From: UBA1413 sp964552955
GTDB taxonomy: Bacteria > Bacteroidota > Bacteroidia > Bacteroidales > Prolixibacteraceae
Assembly: GCA_964552955.1 (NCBI GenBank)
Contig: CAZKIU010000056.1
Span: 1 to 21,839 of the forward strand
Direction of reading: 5' to 3'
Length of the DNA stretch: 21,839 bases
Shown one piece after another: positions 1-7,875 of the stretch (position 1 is the stretch's first letter; each line of letters starts with the position of its first letter). The notes beneath the pieces were generated by a model. The model saw nothing but the letters and a program-made list of their open reading frames with translations. It had not been told where the DNA came from and ran no database searches. The translations under genes and the position numbers were made by a program.

Positions 1-2
1 GT

Positions 3-647
3 ACCCTGAACACCCGTTCCATCCAGAAAGCCATTGACTATATCAGCGAAAACGGGGGGGGCCGGCTGGTATTTTATGTAGGGAGATACCTGACCGGAAC
101 CATCCAGCTTAAGAATAATGTAACGCTTCAGCTGGAAGAAGGAGCGGTGCTGGTGGGGGCTCCCACCATTTACGATTACCGGGGTATTGGCGGTCGAAAC
201 AGCCTGATCGTCGCCGATTCGGTCATCAACAGCGGCATCACCGGAAAAGGGGTCCTGGATGGGCAGGGAACCGCTCTCCTGGCTCAAATCAGAACCCAGA
301 TCAGGAAAGGATACCTGAAGGAGAGTGAGGAGCAGGCTATACCGGCCCTGGTCGTCATGAACCATTGCCAGGGTATTGTCATTGAAGGGATTAACCTCAT
401 CAATGCCTGCGGTGATGTTCAGGCGTACAACAGTTGTAATGCGCTGACAATAACCGGAGCAACCATTAAAAGCACAGCGGTGGAGGGATCGGAAGGTTTG
501 GTGCTCTCAGCGTGCGACGGAGTGCAACTGAACCACCTCTTTTTTGACACTTCCGGGAAAGAAGTGACCACCGACGGGAAATCAAAAAATATGTCGGTAT
601 CAGGATGTAAAAACGGAGCAGGAAAGCGTATTACGATAACGAATTAG
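3..647 (+). CDS. Right-handed beta-helix (GH28/pectate-lyase-like) protein, 3' part only
   Basis: The frame is open from the window edge, so the start and any signal peptide lie outside; 214 codons are visible before TAG. The first visible residues include NTRSIQKAIDYIS, then a GGGRLVF segment, GRYLTGTIQLKNNVTL and LEEGAVLVGA. These are the usual N-terminal coil signatures of polygalacturonase-type beta-helix proteins, and GKGVLDGQG follows at the position typical of GH28. The canonical GH28 catalytic signatures (NxD, DD, HG) are not visible in the rest. The C-terminal part has repeated short beta-strands (IVIEGINLINA, ALTITGATIKS, VQLNHLFFDTSG), consistent with beta-helix coils. It may therefore be a divergent or non-catalytic helix protein, or the C-terminal domain of a larger enzyme. 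It heads a plus-strand run of secreted glycosidases, so a polysaccharide role is likely but the substrate cannot be named. Confidence 0.7.
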   Translation, partial: TLNTRSIQKAIDYISENGGGRLVFYVGRYLTGTIQLKNNVTLQLEEGAVLVGAPTIYDYRGIGGRNSLIVADSVINSGITGKGVLDGQGTALLAQIRTQIRKGYLKESEEQAIPALVVMNHCQGIVIEGINLINACGDVQAYNSCNALTITGATIKSTAVEGSEGLVLSACDGVQLNHLFFDTSGKEVTTDGKSKNMSVSGCKNGAGKRITITN

Positions 648-676
648 CCCGTAGAAACCGGTAAACTGAATCGTCA

Positions 677-849
677 TGAAAGTCGCATGGTGCTCCGACC
701 ACAAAAGCACATGGATATTTGCTCCATGCGAAACGAAGTTCGGCGGAGCAACGCGGAGCCAATTCCATGGGCGTGAAGCACATTAACCGGCTTCACCACG
801 ACATATAACTGAAGAACATGTTTCTAACAAGCAACGATACAAATGAAAA
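677..849 (+). repeat. Leader element, copy 1 (upstream of the fucosidase)
   Basis: This segment aligns without any gap to 5904-6076, with 16 differences by my count over 173 positions (about 91% identity). Bases 747-800 are identical in both copies. Two perfect 7-bp inverted repeats are kept in both: CGCATGG (684-690) with CCATGCG (724-730), and GTGAAGC (773-779) with GCTTCAC (790-796). The similarity runs right up to and through ATGAAAAA at the fucosidase start. A third, partial copy is at 21804-21839 on the other strand. It is either a mobile or duplicated promoter/leader or a structured 5' untranslated RNA; I do not recognise it as a named family. Nothing in it looks protein-coding. Confidence 0.85.
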
Positions 850-2273
850 AAACAGTCTATCTGCTGGTATTCATTTTTCTGAGTCAGGCTATGCAGGCGC
901 AGAAAAAACAGCCGGATGCCGGGAGGCTGGAGTGGTGGCAGGAAGCCAGGTTCGGCATGTTCATCCACTGGGGGGTATACTCACTTTACGGCGGGGTGTA
1001 TAACGGGCATCAGCAGGCCAAGGGCGATGCGGCCTGGATACTGAACCGGTGCAAGATACCGGTGGCGGAATACCGTGAAAAAGCCAAATCGTTTAACCCC
1101 GATCATTACGACCCGGAAGCATGGGTAAAAATAGCCAAAGAGGCGGGTATGAAATACCTGATCGTCGGAGCCAAGCACCACGACGGGTTCGCCCTCTTCG
1201 ATACGGAGGCCAGTGATTGGAATGTGGTGGATGCCACTCCCTATGGAAAGGATTTATTGAAACCCCTGGCCGATGCCTGCCATAAACAGGGGATCAAACT
1301 GGGTTTTTATTATTCCCAGGCAGTCGACTGGACCAACCCGGGCGGTTCGGCAGCCCGCAGACTGATGCGTGAAGGGTGGCCCAACCCCGATTCCACAAAA
1401 ATCGACCAGTATACCCTGGAACACGACGGTCACTGGGATCCGGTACAGATGACTTCCACTTTTGATGAATACATCGACCGGGTGGCTGTTCCTCAGGTGA
1501 GGGAACTGTTGACCCATTACGGTGAAGTATCGGTATTATGGTGGGATTACGATGCCCAGATGAAGAGCGCGGCAGGGGCAGCAAAACTACAGGAATTGCT
1601 GAAGTTGCAACCGGCGATCATCTCCAACAACCGTTTACATGCCGATTTTCCGGGTGATACCAAAACACCCGAACAGTCGATCCCCGACCGGGATGCTGTT
1701 GCCGGTCAGAACTGGGAGACCTGTATGACCATGAATAACTCCTGGGGGTATAAATCGTTCGATAAAAACTGGAAATCATCCCAGAGCCTGATCCGGAACC
1801 TGATCAAAATCGCATCACGCGGGGGCAATTACCTGTTAAACATTGGCCCCAAAGCCGATGGGACCTTTCCGGAAGAGAGCATACAAAGGCTGAAAGAAAT
1901 CGGAAAATGGATGAAAGTGAACCATGAAGCCATATATGGAACGGAAGCCAGCCCTCTTGACCCGCTCCCCTGGGGCGAATGCACGGCTAAAACCAAAGGG
2001 AACCATACCCTGCTTTATCTTTCCGTTTTCGATTGGCCTGATGACGGGCAACTGCTTATTCCCGGCTTCACGGCAAAGGTCCATTCCGCTACCCTCCTGG
2101 CTAACGGTAAAAAACTCAAAACCACCACCGGAACCCAAGGTTTGACCCTTACACTTCCCCCGACTGCTCCCGATACCATTGCTTCGGTCATCAGAGTCAA
2201 GGTGAAGGGAAAAATGGGAAACCGCAGTCAGGCCGTCCCACTCATGAACATGAAAAGCGGAGCGCTGGACTAA
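843..2273 (+). CDS. Alpha-L-fucosidase, GH29, secreted
   Basis: A retaining exo-glycosidase that removes alpha-linked L-fucose from glycans, acting outside the cytoplasm. The 476-residue protein starts with a signal peptide (hydrophobic core about residues 5-17, probable cleavage after AMQAQ near residue 20). GH29 landmarks follow in order: WWQEARFGMFIHWG (31-44), GAKHHDGFALF (109-119), GFYYS (154-158) and VSVLWWDYD (229-237). D235 of WWD is the expected nucleophile. The block SRGGNYLLNIGPKADG and the KEIGKWMKVNHEAIYGT stretch are typical of the family's barrel end. The remainder is a short beta-rich C-terminal domain, and no type IX secretion C-terminal signal is evident. The start ATG is the one embedded at the end of leader-element copy 1. 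The GH92 gene follows after 39 bases on the same strand, so the two are probably cotranscribed. Fucosidase identity is secure; linkage preference cannot be read from sequence. Confidence 0.95.
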   Translation: MKKTVYLLVFIFLSQAMQAQKKQPDAGRLEWWQEARFGMFIHWGVYSLYGGVYNGHQQAKGDAAWILNRCKIPVAEYREKAKSFNPDHYDPEAWVKIAKEAGMKYLIVGAKHHDGFALFDTEASDWNVVDATPYGKDLLKPLADACHKQGIKLGFYYSQAVDWTNPGGSAARRLMREGWPNPDSTKIDQYTLEHDGHWDPVQMTSTFDEYIDRVAVPQVRELLTHYGEVSVLWWDYDAQMKSAAGAAKLQELLKLQPAIISNNRLHADFPGDTKTPEQSIPDRDAVAGQNWETCMTMNNSWGYKSFDKNWKSSQSLIRNLIKIASRGGNYLLNIGPKADGTFPEESIQRLKEIGKWMKVNHEAIYGTEASPLDPLPWGECTAKTKGNHTLLYLSVFDWPDDGQLLIPGFTAKVHSATLLANGKKLKTTTGTQGLTLTLPPTAPDTIASVIRVKVKGKMGNRSQAVPLMNMKSGALD

Positions 2274-2312
2274 TATGAATAAAAGAATCACCAAAAGGAT
2301 AATAACAGGACG

Positions 2313-4643
2313 ATGATTAAATTAAAAAGCATACTGATTGCAGCAGGATGGTGTCTGACCACCCTGGTCACCGGGGCACAGAGTCCTGAAGAAGGGTTCA
2401 CTCAATATGTCGATCCCATGATTGGCACCCGCGAGATGGGACATGTATTTCCGGGAGCCTGCGTGCCCTTCGGCATGGTTCAGCTGAGTCCCGATACCGA
2501 TACCATTCCTTACGCGGTGAATGGAAAATACACTGGCACCGTGTACCGCTATTGTGCCGGATACCAGTACAATGACAAAACGATTGTGGGGTTCAGTCAC
2601 ACCCATTTTTCCGGGACGGGCCATTCCGACCTGGGTGATTTCCTTGTCATGCCCACAGTAGGCCAATTGCAACTCAATCCGGGTACCGCCAGCCATCCGG
2701 AGAGCGGCTACCGGTCGCGTTTCAGCCATGAAACCGAAAAAGCAGAACCAGGGTATTACCGTGTCAGGCTCGACGATTATGGGATCGACGCGGAAATGAC
2801 TACGACCTCACGGGTGGGCTTTCACCGCTATACCTTCCCCGAAAGCGACGACAGCCATATCATTCTCGACCTGAACCACGGCATTTACAACTACGAAGGG
2901 AAAGTGCTCTGGTCGTATGTCAGGGTGGAAAATGACACCCTGGTGACCGGCTACCGGATTACACGGGGCTGGGCCCGCACCAATTACCTCTACTTCGCCA
3001 TGGTCTTTTCCAAACCCATCAAAAATTACGGCTGCAGAAACGACGAGGAGTTGATTTACAAGGGTTTCTGGAGGAAATTCGATGAACAGCACAACTTTCC
3101 GGAGATGGCCGGGAAAAATCTGAAAGCCCATTTTGATTTCTCCACCCGGAAAGGAGAAGAAATCAAGATCAAATTTGCATTGTCTGCGGTGAGCACCGAA
3201 GGAGCCTTGAAAAACCTCCGGGCTGAAGTGCCCCATTTCGATTTTGACAGGGTGAAAACCGACGCCAGGGAACGCTGGGAACAGGAACTCCGGAGGATAA
3301 AAATTGATGCACCCGAAGAGAAGAAGGTCACCTTTTACACCTCGTTATACCACACTTTTATCAATCCTGTGGAATACATGGATGTGGATGGCCGCTACCG
3401 GGGCCTCGACCACAACATCCATCAGGCTGAAGGATTTGTGAACTACACCGTTTTCTCCCTCTGGGATACCTACAGGGCTTTACACCCCCTCTTCACCCTG
3501 GTACAGCCGGAACGCACCTCCGACATGATCAACTCCATGCTGGCCCATTACGATCAGAGTGTCCATGGGATGCTCCCGGTGTGGAGCCACTTCGGCAACG
3601 AAAACTGGTGCATGATCGGCTACCATGCCGTACCGGTCATCGTCGATGCCTGGGTTAACGGCATCAGGGGGTTTGATCGGCACCGGGCTCTGAAAGCCTG
3701 TGTCTCCACCGCCACCTATAAGAACTATGGCAACCTGGCCGATTACATGAAATACGGCTATATTCCCTTCGATAAGAATGTGAACGGCTCCTCGATGACC
3801 CTCGAATACGCTTACGACGACTGGACCATCGCCCGGTTGGCCGAATCGCTGGGTGAAAAGGAGATGGCTGCACAGTTTGACCAGCGCGCCCGCAACTGGG
3901 AGCTTCTCTTTGATGAAAAGCGGGGTTTTGTGCGGGCCAGATACAGCAACGGCACCTGGAAAGAGCCGTTTGACGCATTGCATACCGCCAACGAGGGCTT
4001 TATCGAAGGAAACTCATGGAACTACTCGCTCTACGTGCCGCAGGACATACCGGCCCTGATCAGGAAGATGGGGGGAAACGACCGATTCACCAACCATCTC
4101 GACTCCCTCTTCTCCATGTACCTTCCCGATGCCTATTTTGCGGAGACCGAAGATATTACCCGGGAGGGACTCATCGGGTGCTATGTGCACGGTAATGAAC
4201 CCAGCCACCATGTGGCCTACATGTACAATTGGGCGGGGAAACCCTGGAAAACCCAGGAACGGATCCACCAGATCGTGAACACCATGTACCTCAACAAACC
4301 CGATGGGTTGTGCGGAAATGACGACTGCGGACAGATGTCGGCATGGTACATCTTTTCGTCACTGGGCTTTTACCCGGTCACTCCCGGATCAGGTTGGTAT
4401 GCCATTGGTTCCCCCTCCGTCGGTCAGGGCGTGATGAGCCTGCCGGGAGGAAAAACCCTCACCATTCAAGCCAACCATCTCTCTGACAAAAACATCTACG
4501 TCAAATCGGTATGGCTGAACGGGAAAGCCCTGGATACCAGTTTCATCTCCCACCGCGAATTGTCGGAAGGAGGCGAACTGCGGTTTGAGATGAGTGACCG
4601 TCCCAATAAAAAATGGGGCGTTAACCATATTCCGGAATTTTAA
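2313..4643 (+). CDS. GH92 alpha-mannosidase-type glycosidase, secreted
   Basis: GH92 enzymes are calcium-dependent inverting exo-alpha-mannosidases that trim mannose from N-glycans or mannans in the periplasm or at the surface. The protein is 776 residues, normal for the family, with a signal peptide (MIKLKSILIAAGWCLTTLVTGAQS). The N-terminal beta domain carries YVDPMIGT (32-39) and GHVFPGACVPFGMVQLSPDT (43-62), then FSHTHFSGTGHSDLGDF (94-110). The (alpha/alpha)6 domain carries FSLWDTYRALHPL (381-393), EGNSWNYS (565-572), GNEPSHH (627-633) and CGNDDCGQMSAWYIFSSLGFYP (from 667). E565 and the aspartates at 670-671 are the likely acid and base by analogy with characterised Bacteroides GH92 enzymes; that residue assignment is my inference. 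It sits 39 bases after the fucosidase, which suits joint removal of fucose and mannose from complex glycans. Linkage specificity (1,2, 1,3, 1,4 or 1,6) cannot be assigned. Confidence 0.95.
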   Translation: MIKLKSILIAAGWCLTTLVTGAQSPEEGFTQYVDPMIGTREMGHVFPGACVPFGMVQLSPDTDTIPYAVNGKYTGTVYRYCAGYQYNDKTIVGFSHTHFSGTGHSDLGDFLVMPTVGQLQLNPGTASHPESGYRSRFSHETEKAEPGYYRVRLDDYGIDAEMTTTSRVGFHRYTFPESDDSHIILDLNHGIYNYEGKVLWSYVRVENDTLVTGYRITRGWARTNYLYFAMVFSKPIKNYGCRNDEELIYKGFWRKFDEQHNFPEMAGKNLKAHFDFSTRKGEEIKIKFALSAVSTEGALKNLRAEVPHFDFDRVKTDARERWEQELRRIKIDAPEEKKVTFYTSLYHTFINPVEYMDVDGRYRGLDHNIHQAEGFVNYTVFSLWDTYRALHPLFTLVQPERTSDMINSMLAHYDQSVHGMLPVWSHFGNENWCMIGYHAVPVIVDAWVNGIRGFDRHRALKACVSTATYKNYGNLADYMKYGYIPFDKNVNGSSMTLEYAYDDWTIARLAESLGEKEMAAQFDQRARNWELLFDEKRGFVRARYSNGTWKEPFDALHTANEGFIEGNSWNYSLYVPQDIPALIRKMGGNDRFTNHLDSLFSMYLPDAYFAETEDITREGLIGCYVHGNEPSHHVAYMYNWAGKPWKTQERIHQIVNTMYLNKPDGLCGNDDCGQMSAWYIFSSLGFYPVTPGSGWYAIGSPSVGQGVMSLPGGKTLTIQANHLSDKNIYVKSVWLNGKALDTSFISHRELSEGGELRFEMSDRPNKKWGVNHIPEF

Positions 4644-4653
4644 CCACCAAAAG

Positions 4654-4770
4654 ATAATTTAAACGTATGAAATACCCATGCATAATTTATGCACAAACCG
4701 TGATGATTAACCACATGGGTATTACATCTGTTTCACGAGTTTTACCATATATACACAATAATTTAAACAG
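4654..4770 (+). promoter_or_regulatory. Structured leader of the UroD-like gene: inverted repeat plus duplicated pre-start motif
   Basis: Between the GH92 stop and the next start lies an AT-rich segment with several ordered elements. The 11-mer ATAATTTAAAC occurs at 4654-4664 and again at 4758-4768, each followed two bases later by ATGAAA. An inverted repeat ATGAAATACCCATG (4667-4680) and CATGGGTATTACAT (4714-4727) pairs with one internal mismatch. Between its arms, GCATAATTTATGC (4680-4692) is a perfect 13-base palindrome around a central T. No U-run follows the stem, so it does not look like a simple terminator. It could be an operator, an attenuator or the scar of a small duplication. Confidence 0.55.
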
Positions 4771-4774
4771 ATGA
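4667..4774 (+). CDS. Possible 35-residue leader peptide overlapping the UroD-like start
   Basis: An ATG follows the first copy of the duplicated ATAATTTAAAC motif and opens a 35-codon frame (begins MKYPCIIYAQTV, ends IHNNLNR). Its TGA overlaps the ATG of the next gene as ATGA, the classical layout for translational coupling. The sequence resembles no family I know, and codons are AT-rich compared with neighbours. It may be real, a regulatory leader peptide, or chance in a palindromic region; the conserved pre-start context is the main argument for translation. Confidence 0.3.
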   Translation: MKYPCIIYAQTVMINHMGITSVSRVLPYIHNNLNR

Positions 4775-5874
4775 AACCCAGAGAACGCGTCTTAAAAGCC
4801 CTGAAGCAAATGCCGGGGCTTCCCGACAGGGTTCCCCTTCAGTTTGAACTCTGCCGCCAGCTGGCCAGTCATTTCGGGAAAGAGATGGGCATTCCGGTCC
4901 ATTTCACTGAGAATCTTTACGAAGATGTGACCTACCGGATCAGCGCCAACGAGCTGAGGGTAGCCATGGGGTGCGATGTGGTGGTCACCGGGGCATCGGT
5001 ATCGGACGATTACCGCATCGTCAGGGATGAACAGGGATGCTGGCTCAATGAGTATGGCATGAAAATGAGGCAGGGCTCCCTTTATGTGGAAGTGGTGGAT
5101 TATCCCCTGGCACATGCTGAAACCAAAGCGGATATCGAACGGTTCAGATTCCCCGATCCTTTGGCTCCCGGAAGATACCGCGATGCCGAAGCCCTCATCC
5201 GCAAATACCATGACGACTACCTGGTCATCGGAGATATCGAGGTCACTGTTTTTTCACTGGGCCATCAGCTGGTAGGCATGGAAAAACTGCTGGTCGATAT
5301 GATGCTGGAATCGGAATACGTGATTCCGCTGTTCGAAGCCTGCGCCGAATTCCAGACCCAGATAGGGCTTCAGCTGATCGAAAGGGGCGTCGATGCCATC
5401 TGGTACGGCGATGACTTCGGTACCCAAACCAGTCTGCTCCTGCCCCCCGAAACCTTCAGAGATCAACTGAAACCGATCTACAAACGCATGAACGACCGTT
5501 TCAGGGCCGCCAAACCCGACATCATCCCTATTCTCCACTGTGACGGGGCCGTCAGTGAACTGCTCGATGACATCCATGATATGGGATTTGTGGTTTTCAA
5601 CCCTGTCCAGCCGGGAGTTCCGGGTCACTCCCCCGAAGAGATGAAGCGCAATTTCGGCGGGAAATTTGCCTTCTGGGGAGCTATCGACCAGCAGGATCTT
5701 CTGCCCAACGGAAGCGATGAAGCGCTTGAAAGGGATATTATCGAAAAGATCAATATCCTTGGAAGAAACGGAGGGTACATGATTTCTCCCGCACACATCA
5801 TTCAAAACGATGTTTCACCTGAAAGGGTAAAGAGATTTATCGAACTCTGCCAGAAACACAGCAGGATCTATTGA
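4771..5874 (+). CDS. Uroporphyrinogen decarboxylase (URO-D)-family protein, not heme-pathway HemE
   Basis: A 367-residue TIM-barrel protein of the URO-D/cobalamin-methyltransferase superfamily. Visible markers are the N-terminal MKPRERVLKAL, GDDFGTQTSLLLPPETFRDQLKPIYKRM (213-240), ILHCDGAV (254-261), FNPVQPGVPGHSPEEMKRNFG, FWGAIDQQDLLPNG and GGYMISPAHIIQNDVSPERV near the end. These fit the paralogous group often found near carbohydrate genes, not HemE. In corrinoid methyltransferases of this fold the corresponding H-x-C motif binds zinc; here the run is H-C-D-G, so the usual cysteine position is changed. No signal peptide is seen, so it acts in the cytoplasm. It lies 127 bases after GH92 behind a structured leader. 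Substrate is unknown, and a methyl-transfer or decarboxylation role would be a guess. Confidence 0.85.
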   Translation: MKPRERVLKALKQMPGLPDRVPLQFELCRQLASHFGKEMGIPVHFTENLYEDVTYRISANELRVAMGCDVVVTGASVSDDYRIVRDEQGCWLNEYGMKMRQGSLYVEVVDYPLAHAETKADIERFRFPDPLAPGRYRDAEALIRKYHDDYLVIGDIEVTVFSLGHQLVGMEKLLVDMMLESEYVIPLFEACAEFQTQIGLQLIERGVDAIWYGDDFGTQTSLLLPPETFRDQLKPIYKRMNDRFRAAKPDIIPILHCDGAVSELLDDIHDMGFVVFNPVQPGVPGHSPEEMKRNFGGKFAFWGAIDQQDLLPNGSDEALERDIIEKINILGRNGGYMISPAHIIQNDVSPERVKRFIELCQKHSRIY

Positions 5875-5903
5875 AGGCGGGTAACCCTATTTTTCTATTT
5901 TTG
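5871..5903 (+). promoter_or_regulatory. Candidate Bacteroidota-type promoter abutting leader-element copy 2
   Basis: TATTTTTG at 5896-5903 matches the TAnnTTTG -7 consensus exactly, and TTG at 5871-5873 is a possible -33 element with a slightly long 22-base spacer. It ends one base before the repeat begins at 5904. Transcription from here would place nearly the entire element in the 5' untranslated region of the C69 gene. No equivalent box was seen before copy 1. Confidence 0.4.
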
Positions 5904-6076
5904 TGAAAGTCGCATGGTGCACCGATCTCAGAAGGACATGTATATTTGCTCCATGCGAAACGGAGTTCGACGTAGCAACGCGGAGCCAATTCCATGGGCG
6001 TGAAGCACATTAACCGGCTTCACCACGGTATATAACTGAAGAACAAGCTATTAACAAGCAACAATACAAATGAAAA
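5904..6076 (+). repeat. Leader element, copy 2 (upstream of the C69 peptidase)
   Basis: Gapless counterpart of 677-849 (constant offset of 5227 bases). Both inverted repeats are intact: 5911-5917 with 5951-5957, and 6000-6006 with 6017-6023. Most differences cluster in the loop of the first hairpin and near the 3' end, whereas the core 5974-6027 is unchanged. TATATTTG at 5941-5948 matches the -7 consensus, but copy 1 has GATATTTG there. The ATG at 6070, equivalent to the fucosidase start in copy 1, is out of frame with the C69 protein, which uses a later ATG. Confidence 0.85.
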
Positions 6077-7825
6077 ATGGTTACCATGAACATAAAATTG
6101 ACCCTCATCGTGACAGGGATGGCGCTTTTGACCACCCCATTTGTCAGCCGGGCATGCACCAACCTGATTATTACCCGGGGAGCCAGCAGTGACCAGTCGG
6201 TAATGATCACCTATGCTGCCGACTCACACACCCGTTACGGGGCCATTGCCTTTTACCCCGCTGCCGACCATGCCCCCGGAAGCGCCTGCGAACTCTACCA
6301 TTACGAGAACGGCAAATTCCTGGGAACCATTCCCGAAGTGGCCCACACCTATTCGGTGGTCCAGTTCATGAACGAGCACCAGGTCGCCATCGGGGAGACC
6401 ACCTTTGGGGGATTGGACTCCCTGCAACGGCAACCCGGGGCCATCCCTGACTATGGCTCCCTGATGCGGATCGCCCTCCAGCGCTCCCAAACGGCCCGGG
6501 AAGCCATCAGGGTGATGACAGATCTGGTGGCCCAATACGGCTATGCCTCCTCCGGGGAATCCTTCTCCGTTTCCGATAAAAACGAAGCCTGGATCCTGGA
6601 GATGATCGGCAAGGGAAAATATGAAAAAGGAGCGGTATGGGTCGCCCTGCGCATCCCCGACGGCATGGTGAGTGGCCATGCCAACCAGGCCCGCATCACC
6701 TCCTTTCCCTTCCAGAAAACCAACAACTGGGAAAACCCGTCACAGGAGGTCTACCACTCCCCCGATGTGATCTCCTTTGCCCGGAAACAGGGCTTCTATA
6801 AAGGGTCCGATGCTGCTTTCAGCTTCTCCGATGTCTATAATCCCGTCAATTTCGGTGGCGCCCGCTACTGTGATGCCAGGGTTTGGTCTTTCTTCCGGAA
6901 GATCAGCAGCGACATCCGCGAAAACCAGGATTACACCCGATATGCCCAGGGGAAGTTGGACCGCCAGGCAGCTTTCCCCGATAAAAGGGCCAATCCGAAC
7001 CGATTTGTCTCCAACCGGCTACCCTTATGGGTGAAACCTGACGTGCCGGTAACCCTGGAGCAGGTGATGGCAGGTATGCGCGACCATTATGAGGATACCC
7101 CCCTTGACATGCGCAACGACCCCGGGGCGGGGCCCTTCGGGCTTCCCTACCGTTGGCGGCCCATGGAGTTCACCGTCGACAGCGTCACCTACCTCAACGA
7201 GCGGGCCGTGGCTACCCAGCAAACAGGCTACAGCTTCGTGGCCCAGTCGCGCCACTGGCTCCCCGACCCCATCGGCGGCATCTTCTGGTTCGGCGTCGAC
7301 GATGCCGATGGCTGCGTCTACGCCCCCATGTATTGCGGCATCCAAAGCATCCCCGAAAGCTATGCCTGGGGCAACGGCTCCATGATCACCTGGTCGGAGA
7401 CCTCCGCCTTCTGGACTTTCAGCCAGGTCAACAACTGGGCCTATACACGATACAATATGATCCACCCCGAAATCGAAGTCTATCAGGCCCAATGGGAAAA
7501 ACGGTTCCGCAACGAGGTGGCCATCACCGACCAGCAGGCCCATGCCCTTTGGGTGAAAGATCCTTCAGCGGCCGTGGACTATCTCACCGCCTATTCAGAG
7601 TATTCGGGCAACCAATTGGTCAATGCCTGGAAAAAATTCTACCATTACCTCTTCATGAGGTATACCGACGGCAACCTGAAGGTGACGGAAGGCCACCTGC
7701 TCAAGGATAACGGCAACGGAAAAAATATTCCCGCCAGGCCCTCTCATCCCGGCTATGGTAAGGAGTGGGAGCGCATTATGATCCAGGGCACCGGCGACCG
7801 GCTGAAGGTCCCCGCCGTTGAGTGA
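6077..7825 (+). CDS. C69-family dipeptidase (Ntn hydrolase), secreted
   Basis: C69 peptidases cleave dipeptides or remove N-terminal residues using an N-terminal cysteine exposed by processing. The protein has a signal-like hydrophobic start (MNIKLTLIVTGMALLTTPFVSRA) followed at once by CTNLIITRGASSDQS, so C27 is the expected nucleophile and signal cleavage would expose it. Further family segments are MITYAADSHTRYGAIAF, VQFMNEHQVAIGETTFGG and SVSDKNEAWILEMIG, the last typical of the Ntn core. The C-terminal part (about 440-560) is alpha-rich. At 582 residues it is within the usual range for the larger secreted members. Two starts are possible, 6077 (MVTMNIK) and 6086 (MNIK); the second gives the more typical signal peptide. 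Its leader is copy 2 of the repeated element shared with the fucosidase gene. Substrate is unknown. Confidence 0.9.
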   Translation: MVTMNIKLTLIVTGMALLTTPFVSRACTNLIITRGASSDQSVMITYAADSHTRYGAIAFYPAADHAPGSACELYHYENGKFLGTIPEVAHTYSVVQFMNEHQVAIGETTFGGLDSLQRQPGAIPDYGSLMRIALQRSQTAREAIRVMTDLVAQYGYASSGESFSVSDKNEAWILEMIGKGKYEKGAVWVALRIPDGMVSGHANQARITSFPFQKTNNWENPSQEVYHSPDVISFARKQGFYKGSDAAFSFSDVYNPVNFGGARYCDARVWSFFRKISSDIRENQDYTRYAQGKLDRQAAFPDKRANPNRFVSNRLPLWVKPDVPVTLEQVMAGMRDHYEDTPLDMRNDPGAGPFGLPYRWRPMEFTVDSVTYLNERAVATQQTGYSFVAQSRHWLPDPIGGIFWFGVDDADGCVYAPMYCGIQSIPESYAWGNGSMITWSETSAFWTFSQVNNWAYTRYNMIHPEIEVYQAQWEKRFRNEVAITDQQAHALWVKDPSAAVDYLTAYSEYSGNQLVNAWKKFYHYLFMRYTDGNLKVTEGHLLKDNGNGKNIPARPSHPGYGKEWERIMIQGTGDRLKVPAVE

Positions 7826-7875
7826 CCTGCCCGGGGCACGCAGACTTCCCCTCGTAACCCTGAAGTGCATGCCCG

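Noticed and set aside
677..849. Leader element as an insertion sequence with terminal inverted repeats
   Set aside because: The two ends are not inverted copies of one another, there is no transposase frame and no obvious target duplication; a non-autonomous element is not excluded.
7153..7710. 185-codon plus-strand frame within the C69 gene
   Set aside because: It is arginine/proline/histidine-rich and overlaps a well-supported peptidase gene in another frame; a typical shadow.
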